Of a stretch of 64,000 bases of DNA, positions 54,280 through 63,946 are shown piece by piece. Source of the stretch: Wenyingzhuangia fucanilytica (GTDB taxonomy: Bacteria; Bacteroidota; Bacteroidia; Flavobacteriales; Flavobacteriaceae); contig NZ_CP014224.1 in the NCBI RefSeq assembly GCF_001697185.1, positions 496,001 through 560,000 of the forward strand. The letters are read 5' to 3'. The translations under genes were made by a program, and so were the position numbers. The number at the start of each line of letters is the position of its first letter. Positions within the stretch are counted from its first letter, which is position 1. Under the pieces are notes generated by a model, which saw only the letters and a program-made list of their open reading frames with translations, ran no database searches and had not been told where the DNA came from.

Positions 54280-55107
54280 TTAATTCATTTCAAATTCTAG
54301 TTTAGCAGCTTGTATTTCAGGAGCATCTTCATAATCAAGTACTCCAATAGCAAGAAATTTTCCTGATTTATATTTTTTAGGGATTTCGTATTTAAAATCT
54401 CTAATCAATTCAGGTAAAATGGTAAATTTTTTCACAGGAAATCTCTCTTGAGTTCCAGTAGTTAAGTTTGTTAAATCTATATATGCAGAACAGTAAGCAA
54501 TTCCATCTCCCTTGTTTTCTGCTTGGATAGAAATAGTTCTTTCTTCTTGTTTGAAGTTAATTAACTGAACATTTTTATTTTCAACCGTTGGAGGGTTTTG
54601 GTATGCAAATACACCAAACGCAAAAGTAGGGATGACTCCCATTCCTATAGTATTAGATCTTTTTTCGGAAATTTTTAAACTTTCTCTTGGTTTCTCTTGT
54701 TCAATCATTAAAATTTCCCAAGCAGCTTTGTTTCCGGCGTCACTATTAGGAACAGATACTGTAACGGTAATTTCTTTTTTTTCAAAAGGAGCTAAATCAA
54801 CAAAGTTTGGAGAAACTGTAGTCCATTTAGAAAGGGAATATTTTCCTGTTCCAGGTTCTAAAAAGGTACTTTGTCCTTTAGAGTTCATTTCAAAATCTTT
54901 CATTCGAATTCTAAAACTATTAACAGATCTAGTATCGTTATTAATGGTGATTTTGTAGCTTTTAGTAGAACCAGGTATTTGAGTAAGGTGTAAGTGAGCT
55001 GGTGATACAGAGACTCCTGCTCCTTTACGGTCATTTAAAGCTTGAGAGAAAATATTTAAAGAAAAAAATAATGTAATTGCTGTAATAACAGTGGTAAATA
55101 TTCTCAT
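54280..55107 (-). CDS. Periplasmic chaperone-like Ig-fold protein (PapD/DUF916-like)
   Basis: A 275-residue exported protein, first gene of the operon. After a signal peptide (about 1-22, ending FSQA) comes GVSVSPAHLHLTQIPGSTKS, then YKITINNDTRSVNSFRIRMKDF, and FVDLAPFEKKEITVTVSVP, the strand pattern of an Ig-like chaperone N-terminal domain. A second Ig-like domain follows (NVQLINFKQEERTISIQAENKG). Comparable sequence runs occur both in fimbrial chaperones (COG3121) and in DUF916 proteins of Gram-positive WxL clusters; I cannot separate the two by eye. A role in escorting the two secreted subunits is inferred from the operon. The start is ATG 55107. Confidence 0.65.
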   Translation of the reverse strand: MRIFTTVITAITLFFSLNIFSQALNDRKGAGVSVSPAHLHLTQIPGSTKSYKITINNDTRSVNSFRIRMKDFEMNSKGQSTFLEPGTGKYSLSKWTTVSPNFVDLAPFEKKEITVTVSVPNSDAGNKAAWEILMIEQEKPRESLKISEKRSNTIGMGVIPTFAFGVFAYQNPPTVENKNVQLINFKQEERTISIQAENKGDGIAYCSAYIDLTNLTTGTQERFPVKKFTILPELIRDFKYEIPKKYKSGKFLAIGVLDYEDAPEIQAAKLEFEMN

Positions 55108-55436
55108 TTTTTGATTTTAAATAGTATACATTTCTGTTTTAGTTTTCCAAATGTATACTTTTTTTTATTTAAAACTCCTATGTTTATAGGGGCTTTGGAC
55201 TGATTTAACAGATATTTATTATGTATGCATTGCTAGTTTGTTGTAAATCAATAGTCTAGTAGTTTTTTGTTGTTAAAAAAATCATTGTTTTTTTAACAAA
55301 TGTTTAATGTTTAGGTATTTTTTATTCAGTTTTTAAAGATTGAATAGAGATTTCTTTTTTTGATAAAAATCAAAATATTAATTTATGATGAGTTTATTTA
55401 AGACCTTGTTTTAATATGTTAGATTTGTAAAAGATT
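55108..55436. promoter_or_regulatory. Divergent intergenic region between the surface operon and recG
   Basis: This 329-base AT-rich spacer has no coding frame that I can support. On the minus strand TACATTTG (55148-55155) fits the -7 consensus for the surface operon and leaves a leader of about 35 bases. On the plus strand TAGATTTG (55420-55427) fits it for recG, with a very short leader. The rest is homopolymer-rich (repeated T and A runs) with no clear operator. Confidence 0.5.
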
Positions 55437-57536
55437 ATGTTTGATTTTGATACAAATATTACTTACTTAACAGGTATTGGACCTGCCAAGGCATTAATAC
55501 TCCAAAAAGAAATGGGCGTATTTAATGCCAATCAATTATTAAACTTATTTCCCAATAGATATGTAGATAAATCTAAAATGTTTACTATTCGAGAGTTACA
55601 AGCAGGGAATACAGAAGTACAAATCAAGGGTGTTGTTACAGAGTTAAAAGAAGTTAAGCAAAAAAGAGGTTCTCGTTTGGTTGCTACTTTTAAAGACGAA
55701 ACCGGAAGAATGGAGTTGGTTTGGTTTAGGTCAAACCGATGGTTAAAATCAGGAATTAAAATTAATGAACCCTATGTGATTTTTGGGAAACTTAATTTTT
55801 TTAATGGAAGTTTTAGCATGCCTCATCCAGACATGGAATTAGAGGTTAATTATAAAAAAAGTATTGCAGCAGGTTTACAAGCGGTGTATCCTTCAACAGA
55901 AAAAATGAGTGCAAAAGGCTTTAACAATAAGGTAATGTCTAAAGCTATTCAACATTTAATCAAAGAAGCTTATCCATTTATCCAAGAAACGCTATCAGAT
56001 GAAATTTTAGAAGAATATAATTTGTTGAGTAAAAAAGAAGCCTTGTTACATATTCATTTCCCTAAAAACCAAGAATATTTGGCTAGGGCACAAAAAAGGC
56101 TAAAGTTTGAAGAGTTCTTTTTTATTCAAACGCAATTGATTAGAAATAAGCTAGTAAGACAAGACAAAATTAAAGGTTTTGTATTTGAGCAAGTAGGAGC
56201 TTATTTTAATGATTTTTATCAATCGGGTTTAAAGTTTGATTTGACTGGAGCTCAAAAAAGAGTTTTGAAAGAAATTAGGGCAGATTTGGCTAGTGGGGCT
56301 CATATGAATAGATTGTTGCAAGGAGATGTTGGAGCAGGAAAAACAATTGTGGCTTTATTAACAATGCTTTTGGCGTTAGACAATCATTTTCAAGCAGCTA
56401 TTTTAGCACCTACCGCTATTTTGGCAACTCAACACTATCAAGCAATTTCTGAACTAGTAGCCCCTTTTAATATTTCGGTAAAATTGTTAACAGGTGCTAC
56501 TAAAACAAAAGAAAGACGTGTTATTCATGAAAGTTTAGAAGATGGTAGTTTACAAATCCTTATAGGAACACATGCTGTTTTAGAAGATAAAGTGGTGTTT
56601 AAAAATTTAGGTTTGGCTGTGATTGATGAGCAACATAGATTTGGTGTAGCTCAACGATCTAAAATGTGGATGAAAAACAAATTACCTCCACATATTTTAA
56701 TTATGACAGCAACTCCTATTCCGAGAACTTTGGCCATGAGTGCTTATGGAGACTTAGATGTTTCTGTAATAGATGAATTACCTCCCGGTAGAAAACCAGT
56801 GCAAACAGTTCATCGTTTTGACAGTGCTCGTTTAAGAGTATTTAAATTCATGCGAGATGAAATAGCTAAAGGAAGACAAGTTTATGTAGTGTATCCATTA
56901 ATTGAAGAATCCGAAGCGATGGATTATAAAGATTTACAAGATGGTTATGAAAGTATTCAAAGAGAATTTCCATTACCAGATTATAGAATCAGTATAGTGC
57001 ATGGAAAAATGAAACCAGAGGATAAGGAATATGAAATGCAACGTTTTGTAAAAGGCGAAACACAAATTATGGTTGCTACCACTGTGATAGAAGTTGGAGT
57101 AAATGTGCCCAATGCTTCGGTAATGATTATCGAAAGTGCGGAGCGTTTTGGTTTGTCTCAACTACATCAGCTTAGAGGGAGAGTTGGGCGTGGAGCAGAT
57201 CAGAGTTATTGTATTTTAATGTCAGGAGTAAAACTTTCTAACGATTCTAAAACACGTTTAGAAACCATGGTGAGAACTAGTGATGGTTTTGAAATAGCGG
57301 AGGTCGATTTAAAATTGCGTGGTCCAGGAAATTTAATGGGAACACAACAAAGTGGGGTGTTGAATTTGAAAATTGCAGACTTGGTAAGAGACTCTAAGGA
57401 GTTACATATGGCAAGAAATACCGCTTTAGAGCTGTTAAGAGAAGACCCTAACTTAGAAATGGCGAAAAATTTACCTATAAAAAATGCCTATCAACAAATA
57501 CATAAAAGAACTAGTATTTGGGCGAATATATCATAA
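55437..57536 (+). CDS. recG: ATP-dependent DNA helicase RecG
   Basis: Remodels stalled replication forks and Holliday junctions. The 699 residues show the N-terminal wedge/OB domain, Walker A GDVGAGKT (296-303), motif II DEQH (397-400, in VIDEQHRFG), MTATPIPRTLAM, the motif VATTVIEVGVNVPNAS and QLRGRVGRG, all standard for RecG. The length is usual. It faces away from the surface operon and is followed 91 bases later by pheT. Confidence 0.96.
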   Translation: MFDFDTNITYLTGIGPAKALILQKEMGVFNANQLLNLFPNRYVDKSKMFTIRELQAGNTEVQIKGVVTELKEVKQKRGSRLVATFKDETGRMELVWFRSNRWLKSGIKINEPYVIFGKLNFFNGSFSMPHPDMELEVNYKKSIAAGLQAVYPSTEKMSAKGFNNKVMSKAIQHLIKEAYPFIQETLSDEILEEYNLLSKKEALLHIHFPKNQEYLARAQKRLKFEEFFFIQTQLIRNKLVRQDKIKGFVFEQVGAYFNDFYQSGLKFDLTGAQKRVLKEIRADLASGAHMNRLLQGDVGAGKTIVALLTMLLALDNHFQAAILAPTAILATQHYQAISELVAPFNISVKLLTGATKTKERRVIHESLEDGSLQILIGTHAVLEDKVVFKNLGLAVIDEQHRFGVAQRSKMWMKNKLPPHILIMTATPIPRTLAMSAYGDLDVSVIDELPPGRKPVQTVHRFDSARLRVFKFMRDEIAKGRQVYVVYPLIEESEAMDYKDLQDGYESIQREFPLPDYRISIVHGKMKPEDKEYEMQRFVKGETQIMVATTVIEVGVNVPNASVMIIESAERFGLSQLHQLRGRVGRGADQSYCILMSGVKLSNDSKTRLETMVRTSDGFEIAEVDLKLRGPGNLMGTQQSGVLNLKIADLVRDSKELHMARNTALELLREDPNLEMAKNLPIKNAYQQIHKRTSIWANIS

Positions 57537-57593
57537 GACCTAAAACTTATAAATTATTGATGATTGTAAATTGCACATTGCTAATTGAAATCG

Positions 57594-57601
57594 TAAATTT
57601 G
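57594..57601 (+). promoter_or_regulatory. pheT promoter -7 element
   Basis: TAAATTTG matches TAnnTTTG; ATTG ending at 57573 could serve as -33 with a 20-base spacer. It lies 27 bases before pheT. Confidence 0.5.
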
Positions 57602-57627
57602 CGCACTTAAAACAGAATTTTAAACAG

Positions 57628-60054
57628 ATGAAAATATCATACAATTGGTTAAAACAATTTATTAAGATTGATTGGGAAGCTGAAAAGGCTGGTGAATTGT
57701 TAACTGATCTAGGTTTAGAAGTAGAAGGAATAGAAAAGGTAGAGTCTATTAAAGGAAGCTTAGCGGGAGTTGTTGTTGGTGAAGTTTTGACTTGTGAAAA
57801 ACATCCTAATGCAGACAAACTTAGCGTTACTACGGTAGATGTTGGTGCCGATGCTCCTATCCAAGTTGTATGTGGTGCTCCAAACGTGGCTGCTGGACAA
57901 AAAGTTCCTGTGGCAACTGTAGGAACTGTTTTGTATGATGAAAAAGGAGAAGGGTTTAAAATTAAAAAAGGAAAAATTAGAGGAGAAGAAAGTCATGGAA
58001 TGATTTGTGCCGAAGACGAGTTAGGTTTAGGTAAAGGTCATGATGGAATTATGGTTTTAGATGCCGAATTGGTTCCTGGTACTCCTGTTGCTGAAGTATT
58101 TAATATTGAAGTTGATGAGGTTTTTGAAATAGGATTGACTCCTAACAGAGCTGATGCAATGAGTCATTTAGGTGTGGCTAGAGATTTACGTGCTGGTTTA
58201 ATGCAACAAGGAATTCAAAAAGAATTGGTTACTCCATCGGTTAGTGATTTCCATGTATACGAGAGAGCTTTAAAGTTTGATATTCACGTTAAGGATTTTG
58301 AATTAGCACCTAAGTACGCAGGGGTTGCTATTAGAGATGTAAAAGTTGCAGATTCTCCAGAATGGTTGCAAAATAAATTAAAAGCAATTGGGGTAAAACC
58401 TATTAATAATATTGTAGATATTACCAATTATGTGTTGCACGAATTAGGGCAGCCTTTACACGCTTTTGATGCAAATAAAATTTCTGGAAATAAAGTTATT
58501 GTAACCACTTTAGAAGAGGGAACAAAATTTACAACTTTAGACGGTGTAGAGCGTGAATTGAGTGCTGAAGATTTAATGATTTGTGATGCAGATGAAACAC
58601 CATTGTGTATTGCAGGAGTTTTAGGAGGTTTAGATTCTGGGGTAACTCAAAATACAACTTCTATCTTTTTAGAAGCGGCTTATTTTAATCCAGTTGCTGT
58701 TCGTAAAACCGCAAAAAGACATGGTTTAAATACAGATGCTTCTTTCCGTTTCGAAAGAGGAATAGATCCTAATAGTACAAAATATGCTTTGATTAGAGCT
58801 GCTTTGTTGATTGAGGAAATTGCAGGTGGTCAAACCGTTTCTGATGTTGATGTGGTATATCCAAATAAGATAGAAGACTTTGAAGTTTTTATGTCTTATG
58901 AGAACGTAGCGAGAATTATTGGTCAGAAATTACCAAATGATACTATTAAAAATATTTTAGCTTCATTAGAAATTAAAATCAATAGTGAAACCGAAGGTGG
59001 TTTAGGGTTGGTGGTACCTGCTTATAGAGTAGATGTACAAAGAGAGGCAGATATTGTAGAGGAAATTTTAAGGGTTTATGGTTACAACAATATAGAGTTT
59101 TCACATAAATTAAACACTTCTATAGAGCCTTCTAAGTTTGATGGTGTTAAAACAGAAAATACAATTGCAGAACAATTAAGAGTACAAGGGTTTAATGAAA
59201 CGATGGCAAATTCGTTAACTAAGCCTTCTTATGTAGCGTTGTCAGAGAATTTAAATGCAGAGCACAATGTAGAAATGTTAAATCCTTTAAGTGGTGATTT
59301 GGCAGTGATGAGACAATCTTTATTGTTTAGTGGTTTAGAATCTGTAAGTTATAATATCAACAGAAAGAATAACGATATTAAGTTTTATGAATTTGGTAAA
59401 ACATATCATAAATACAACGATCAATACGACGAGAAAAAACATTTAACCTTATTTGTATCTGGAAACAGAGATAAAGAATCTTGGAATGCTCCAAAACAAA
59501 CTACAGATTTTTATTATATCAAAGCTGTGGTAAATGGTGTGTTAGAAAGATTAGGACATAAAAATGTAAAAGTAACACCAACTAAAAACGATGTGTTTTC
59601 TGAAGGAATTACTTTTGCTTTAGGAAAAATGAAGTTGGTTGATGTTGGAATGGTGAGTCCTAAAATCTTAAAAGAATTTGGAATTAAACAAGAGGTTTTT
59701 TACGCAGATTTTGATTGGGATACGATTTTAAAAATATCACAAAACAACAAATTAAAAGTAACGGCATTACCAAAATATCCTTTGGTAAAAAGAGATTTGG
59801 CTTTGTTGTTAAATAAAGAAATTGCTTTTAAAGACTTATACAATGCTGCGTTCCAATCAGAAAAGCAATTGTTAAAAGAAGTTGATTTGTTTGATGTTTA
59901 CGAAGGTGATAAGTTGCCAGAAGGAAAAAAATCATATGCTTTAAGTTTTGTATTACAAGATCAAAACAAAACTTTAGAAGACAAACAAATAGAAAAAATT
60001 ATGAGTAAGCTTCAAAAATCGTTTGAAAAACAATTTGATGCTTCATTAAGATAG
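57628..60054 (+). CDS. pheT: Phenylalanine-tRNA ligase subunit beta
   Basis: The beta subunit of the heterotetrameric synthetase that charges tRNA-Phe, 808 residues. In order: N-terminal MKISYNWLKQFIKIDW, the EMAP/OB tRNA-binding domain (about 40-150, GEVLTCEKHPNADKLSV), the B3/B4 editing domain (about 215-390), the B5 domain, the catalytic-like core, and the C-terminal ferredoxin-fold anticodon-binding domain (about 715-808, ALPKYPLVKRDLALLLN). pheS is not in the window; pheS and pheT are commonly unlinked in this group. Confidence 0.97.
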   Translation: MKISYNWLKQFIKIDWEAEKAGELLTDLGLEVEGIEKVESIKGSLAGVVVGEVLTCEKHPNADKLSVTTVDVGADAPIQVVCGAPNVAAGQKVPVATVGTVLYDEKGEGFKIKKGKIRGEESHGMICAEDELGLGKGHDGIMVLDAELVPGTPVAEVFNIEVDEVFEIGLTPNRADAMSHLGVARDLRAGLMQQGIQKELVTPSVSDFHVYERALKFDIHVKDFELAPKYAGVAIRDVKVADSPEWLQNKLKAIGVKPINNIVDITNYVLHELGQPLHAFDANKISGNKVIVTTLEEGTKFTTLDGVERELSAEDLMICDADETPLCIAGVLGGLDSGVTQNTTSIFLEAAYFNPVAVRKTAKRHGLNTDASFRFERGIDPNSTKYALIRAALLIEEIAGGQTVSDVDVVYPNKIEDFEVFMSYENVARIIGQKLPNDTIKNILASLEIKINSETEGGLGLVVPAYRVDVQREADIVEEILRVYGYNNIEFSHKLNTSIEPSKFDGVKTENTIAEQLRVQGFNETMANSLTKPSYVALSENLNAEHNVEMLNPLSGDLAVMRQSLLFSGLESVSYNINRKNNDIKFYEFGKTYHKYNDQYDEKKHLTLFVSGNRDKESWNAPKQTTDFYYIKAVVNGVLERLGHKNVKVTPTKNDVFSEGITFALGKMKLVDVGMVSPKILKEFGIKQEVFYADFDWDTILKISQNNKLKVTALPKYPLVKRDLALLLNKEIAFKDLYNAAFQSEKQLLKEVDLFDVYEGDKLPEGKKSYALSFVLQDQNKTLEDKQIEKIMSKLQKSFEKQFDASLR

Positions 60055-60057
60055 TTA

Positions 60058-60091
60058 AAAAGCCTTTGAAATTTTTCAAAGGCTTTTTTTT
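60058..60091 (+). terminator. Terminator of pheT
   Basis: AAAAGCCTTTGAA (60058-60070) pairs with TTCAAAGGCTTTT (60075-60087), loop ATTT, then T. Confidence 0.85.
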
Positions 60092-60127
60092 GAGTTTCGT
60101 TTCACAAAGGGAATGAAATAAAGTTCG

Positions 60128-60135
60128 TAAATTTG
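60128..60135 (+). promoter_or_regulatory. pyrD promoter -7 element
   Basis: TAAATTTG matches TAnnTTTG, 26 bases before the pyrD ATG. The -33 part is not clear. Confidence 0.5.
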
Positions 60136-60161
60136 CGACCAACAAAACAAAGTCAAAACAC

Positions 60162-61202
60162 ATGAGTCTATACAAGGCTATTATCCGTCCTATTTTCTTT
60201 CAATTCGATCCAGAAAAAGTTCATTATTTTACATTTGACATGATTAAATTCATGTCTAAAATCCCTGGGGTGTCTTCTATAGTTAGAAGTATGTTTAAAG
60301 TTGAAGACACAAAGTTAGAAAGAGAGTTATTTGGAATTACTTTTCCAAATCCAGTAGGATTGGCTGCAGGTTTTGACAAAAACGCGGTGCTGTTTAATGA
60401 GTTGGCTGATTACGGTTTTGGTTTTATAGAAATAGGGACTGTTACTCCAAAAGCACAAGCAGGAAATCCTAAAAAGCGATTGTTTCGTTTAAAAGATGAT
60501 CATGGAATTATCAATAGAATGGGGTTTAATAATAATGGAATTGAGGCTGCTATTCAGAATTTAAAAAAGAACAAAGGAAAAGTTATTGTTGGAGGAAATA
60601 TTGGAAAAAATACAGATATCCCTACCGAACAATACACTCAAGATTATTGTGAAGTTTTTGAAGCTTTACACCCTCATGTAGATTATTTTGTATTAAATGT
60701 TAGTTGTCCTAACGTAAGTAGTCATGCTAAATTAGGAGATAAAGATTATTTGTTAGAATTGATTGCTGCGGTGCAAAAAATCAATAAGACTAAAAAGGAG
60801 TTAAGACCTATTTTGTTAAAAATTGCGCCAGATTTAAATCCAAATCAACTTGATGAAATTATAGAGATAGTTGCAGAAACCAAGATTGATGGGGTTATTG
60901 CTTCTAATACATCAGTTAATAGAGAAGGATTAAAAGCAACTGAAGAAAGATTACAAGAAATTGGAAATGGAGGGTTGAGCGGAAAACCTATTAAGGATAG
61001 AAGTACAGCTACCATTAAATATTTGGCAGAAACATCAAACAAAGCATTCCCAATTATTGGAGTAGGAGGAATTCATTCTGCAGAAGATGCTTTAGAAAAA
61101 ATAGCTGCAGGAGCCGATTTGGTTCAGGTTTATACTGGGTTTATTTATGAAGGGCCATCTTTGGTTAAAAAAATAAACAAAGCCATTTTACAATCTTCTT
61201 AA
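60162..61202 (+). CDS. pyrD: Dihydroorotate dehydrogenase (quinone)
   Basis: A class 2, membrane-associated flavoenzyme that oxidises dihydroorotate with quinone in pyrimidine synthesis. The 346 residues start with the amphipathic membrane-binding helices ([20 protein letters not shown]). The FMN barrel shows [34 protein letters not shown] (in parts), the catalytic-base segment [30 protein letters not shown] and [13 protein letters not shown]. The length fits the class 2 type. It is followed 9 bases later by a glycosyltransferase gene. Confidence 0.97.
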   Translation: MSLYKAIIRPIFFQFDPEKVHYFTFDMIKFMSKIPGVSSIVRSMFKVEDTKLERELFGITFPNPVGLAAGFDKNAVLFNELADYGFGFIEIGTVTPKAQAGNPKKRLFRLKDDHGIINRMGFNNNGIEAAIQNLKKNKGKVIVGGNIGKNTDIPTEQYTQDYCEVFEALHPHVDYFVLNVSCPNVSSHAKLGDKDYLLELIAAVQKINKTKKELRPILLKIAPDLNPNQLDEIIEIVAETKIDGVIASNTSVNREGLKATEERLQEIGNGGLSGKPIKDRSTATIKYLAETSNKAFPIIGVGGIHSAEDALEKIAAGADLVQVYTGFIYEGPSLVKKINKAILQSS

Positions 61203-61211
61203 AAAACTTTT

Positions 61212-62153
61212 ATGTTTTCTTTCATCATTCCTTTATACAATCGTCCAGAAGAGATAGATGAATTGTTGTATAGCTTAACCAAACAACATTATTCAAAACC
61301 TTTTGAAATTGTCATTGTAGAAGATGGGTCTGATAACAATGCTAAAGAGATTATAGAAAGTTACCGAGATCGTTTAAATATTCAGTATTTCCTAACAGAT
61401 AATCAAGGAGCAGGAATGGCAAGAAACTATGGAATGTCTCACGCCAAAGGAGATTATTTTGTAGTGTTAGATTCTGATGTGTTGGTACCAGCAAATTATT
61501 TAAAAAAAGTTAAAAAAGCACTACAAGCTAATTACACTGACGCTTTTGGTGGACCTGATGCAGCACATCCTACATTTACTTCTCTACAAAAAGCCATTAA
61601 TTTTTCTATGACTTCTATGATGACAACTGGGGGGATTAGAGGAAAGAAAAAAGGCGTAGGGAAATTTCAGCCACGCAGTTTTAACTTTGGAATATCAAAA
61701 AAAGCTTTTGAGAGTACAGGCGGTTTTTCTACCATGAAAATAGGAGAAGATATAGACTTATCTTTTAGGTTGTGGGAACACGGTTTTGAAACCCAGTTAA
61801 TAGAAAAAGCTTTTGTGTATCATAAACGAAGAACTTCGTTAGATGCTTTTTACAAACAAACTTTTAAGTTTGGAAGCGCTAGGCCTTTGTTAAATAAAAA
61901 GTTTCCAGGAACGGCTAAACTTACTTATTGGTTTCCTAGTGTTTTTATTGTTGGATTCATATTGTCATCCATCCTTTTTATGATGGGGAAATGGGAATTC
62001 ATCAGTCTGTACTATTTGTATTTTATGTTGTTGTTTATGACTTCTTTGGTTGTGAATAAAAACATAACAGTAGCATTTTTATCTATCATTACTACTTTGG
62101 TTCAAATGGCCGGATATGGGTTAGGTTTTTTAAAATCGATGTTTTTTAAATAA
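61212..62153 (+). CDS. Family 2 glycosyltransferase, membrane-anchored
   Basis: A 313-residue GT-A glycosyltransferase. It shows FIIPLYNRPEEIDELLYSL, IVIVEDGSDNN, GAGMARNYGMSHAKGDYFVVLDSDV (in parts, with the DSD metal-binding triad), and MKIGEDIDLSFRLWEHGF as the acceptor-side motif. The last 70 residues hold two or three hydrophobic segments (about 240-310), so it is membrane-bound. Substrate unknown; synthesis of envelope glycan or lipid-linked sugar is possible. It sits close to pyrD (9 bases) and may be co-transcribed. Confidence 0.88.
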   Translation: MFSFIIPLYNRPEEIDELLYSLTKQHYSKPFEIVIVEDGSDNNAKEIIESYRDRLNIQYFLTDNQGAGMARNYGMSHAKGDYFVVLDSDVLVPANYLKKVKKALQANYTDAFGGPDAAHPTFTSLQKAINFSMTSMMTTGGIRGKKKGVGKFQPRSFNFGISKKAFESTGGFSTMKIGEDIDLSFRLWEHGFETQLIEKAFVYHKRRTSLDAFYKQTFKFGSARPLLNKKFPGTAKLTYWFPSVFIVGFILSSILFMMGKWEFISLYYLYFMLLFMTSLVVNKNITVAFLSIITTLVQMAGYGLGFLKSMFFK

Positions 62154-62259
62154 AGAGTTTTTCTCTTGGTTGTTGGAATTTTTTCATTGCGTTTTTTTAA
62201 ACAGAAAAAAACAAAAGGCTTCTTATATTGTGATGTTATAACGTTAATATCCTTTCATT

Positions 62260-63273
62260 ATGAATTATAAAAAGTTTTTGTCTTTAGGGCTGTTTTTTAC
62301 CTTATTGATTTTATCTACCAAAACCTATAGCAATCAAGTTTCTTTAACAGAAAATGCAAAACCACCTAAAAAAATAAAAGTATTAATTATTGATGGGCAA
62401 AATAATCATGGTGTGTGGCCAAAGTCTACCATTATGATGAAGCAATATTTAGAAGAAACAGGTTTATTTAAAGTAGATATTGAAAGAACTAAATATTTGT
62501 GGAAGGCAGAAGGAGAACAAGACTTTTTACCCTTAGCCGGTGTTGAAAAAGAAACAACTTTGGTAAAATCTCCAAAACAAGACCCTGATTTTTGTCCTAA
62601 ATTCAGAAAATACGATGTAGTAGTATCAAACTTTGGTTGGAAGGCTGCAAGTTGGTCAGAAAAAGCTCAAAAATCTTTTGAAAAATTTATTAGAAAAGGA
62701 GGAGGTTTTGTTTCTGTACATGCTGCTAACAATTCTTTTCCAGAATGGTTAGATTATAATAAAATGATTGGCCTTGGAGGTTGGGGAGGTAGAGATGAAA
62801 CTAACGGACCATATGTGTATTATAATAATGATGGAGAGAAAATTGTAGATAATGCTCCAGGTAAAGCAGGATCTCATGGAAGTAGACATGAATTTCCTGT
62901 AACCATAAGAGAAAACAATCATCCTATTACCAAAGGAATGCCAAAAGTTTGGTTAACTACAGCAGATGAATGTTATGCCAAGTTAAGAGGGCCAGCTGAG
63001 AACATGACTATTTTGGCTACTGGAAAAGATCAAAGTAAAAAAGCACCAACAAATAGACATGAACCTATTTTTATTGTAACTGAATACGGAAAGGGAAAAG
63101 TGTTTAATACTATTTTAGGACACGATGCTGTATCTTTTGAAAGTGTAGGATTTATAACTTCGTTTACACGAGGTGTAGAATGGGTAGCTACAGGAAAAGT
63201 AACTCAAGAAATTCCAAGTGATTTTTCTACTCAAGATAAATCGTCGAGTAGACCTTTTGTGCTAAAAAAATAA
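62260..63273 (+). CDS. Exported ThuA-like protein
   Basis: A 337-residue secreted protein of the ThuA family (class I glutamine-amidotransferase-like fold named after trehalose utilisation). Signal peptide of about 24 residues (ending KTYS). The fold starts KVLIIDGQNNHGVWPKST, then VVVSNFGWKA, the family signature GGGFVSVHAANNSFPEW (about 146-162), SRHEFPVTI and GKVFNTILGHDAVSFES. No cysteine nucleophile is seen at the amidotransferase position. Such proteins occur next to sugar oxidation or polysaccharide utilisation genes in Bacteroidota; here none is adjacent. Substrate unknown. Confidence 0.85.
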   Translation: MNYKKFLSLGLFFTLLILSTKTYSNQVSLTENAKPPKKIKVLIIDGQNNHGVWPKSTIMMKQYLEETGLFKVDIERTKYLWKAEGEQDFLPLAGVEKETTLVKSPKQDPDFCPKFRKYDVVVSNFGWKAASWSEKAQKSFEKFIRKGGGFVSVHAANNSFPEWLDYNKMIGLGGWGGRDETNGPYVYYNNDGEKIVDNAPGKAGSHGSRHEFPVTIRENNHPITKGMPKVWLTTADECYAKLRGPAENMTILATGKDQSKKAPTNRHEPIFIVTEYGKGKVFNTILGHDAVSFESVGFITSFTRGVEWVATGKVTQEIPSDFSTQDKSSSRPFVLKK

Positions 63274-63280
63274 TGAGTTG

Positions 63281-63319
63281 ACAAAAATCAACTAAGAAAT
63301 ACTCTTAGTTGATTTTTGT
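63281..63319. terminator. Long bidirectional terminator overlapping a stop codon
   Basis: A perfect 17-bp inverted repeat (63281-63297 and 63303-63319, loop AATAC) lies between convergent genes. The right arm includes the stop and last codons of the minus-strand gene. Confidence 0.8.
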
Positions 63320-63844
63320 TTCAAATCCATCAATACTTACAGAATTCTTTTCTGTCCAATATTGTTCAATTTTTTCTTGTCCTTGTTTTTGAGCCCAGTC
63401 TTTTAAAACAGTTCTATCTTCCTTATAATCCATAAAAGGAACCGCATATCCGCAAGAAGTTTGAACTAGATCCACTTGCATTTCTATAATTTGTCTAGAT
63501 CCAGGAGTTGTTGGGAATAAATCTATAAATTCTTGATATTCTTTATCTCTAGGGTGATACATTTTAGCGGTACCATAGAGTCTTAAAATCATAGGTTTTC
63601 CTTCAAAGGCACAAAACATAATGGTCATTCTATCATTTTTTAATAAATGAGCAGCCGTTTCGTTTCCGCTACCAGTTAAGTTTAACCAAACAATTTTGTT
63701 TTGATGAATTACCCTAAAAGCATCCATTCCTTTAGGAGATACATTTACGTTTCCTGTTTCTGCTGCCGTACCTACAAAAAATATTTTTTGATTTTTTATA
63801 AAATCTTGTAGATCAGGAGCTATTTCTGTGAATTTTTTTCCCAT
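63305..63844 (-). CDS. Pyridoxamine 5'-phosphate oxidase-fold protein
   Basis: A 179-residue FMN-binding-split-barrel protein. Visible are FVGTAAETGNVNVSPKGMDAFRVI, IVWLNLTGSGNETAAHLLKN and MTIMFCAFEGKPMILRLYGTAKM (each in parts), typical of the pyridoxamine-phosphate-oxidase-like superfamily that includes general stress and flavin-binding proteins. It is not the biosynthetic PdxH, which is longer. Cofactor and substrate cannot be named. Stands alone; start ATG 63844. Confidence 0.8.
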   Translation of the reverse strand: MGKKFTEIAPDLQDFIKNQKIFFVGTAAETGNVNVSPKGMDAFRVIHQNKIVWLNLTGSGNETAAHLLKNDRMTIMFCAFEGKPMILRLYGTAKMYHPRDKEYQEFIDLFPTTPGSRQIIEMQVDLVQTSCGYAVPFMDYKEDRTVLKDWAQKQGQEKIEQYWTEKNSVSIDGFETKIN

Positions 63845-63946
63845 TTGTTTGATGATTAAAAGTATCCTAGTGTTGAGGATATTATCTGTATTAATGTTTG
63901 TTCTTAAATGATTTCTTTCACTATTTGGAGTAGCTTGTAAAATATT

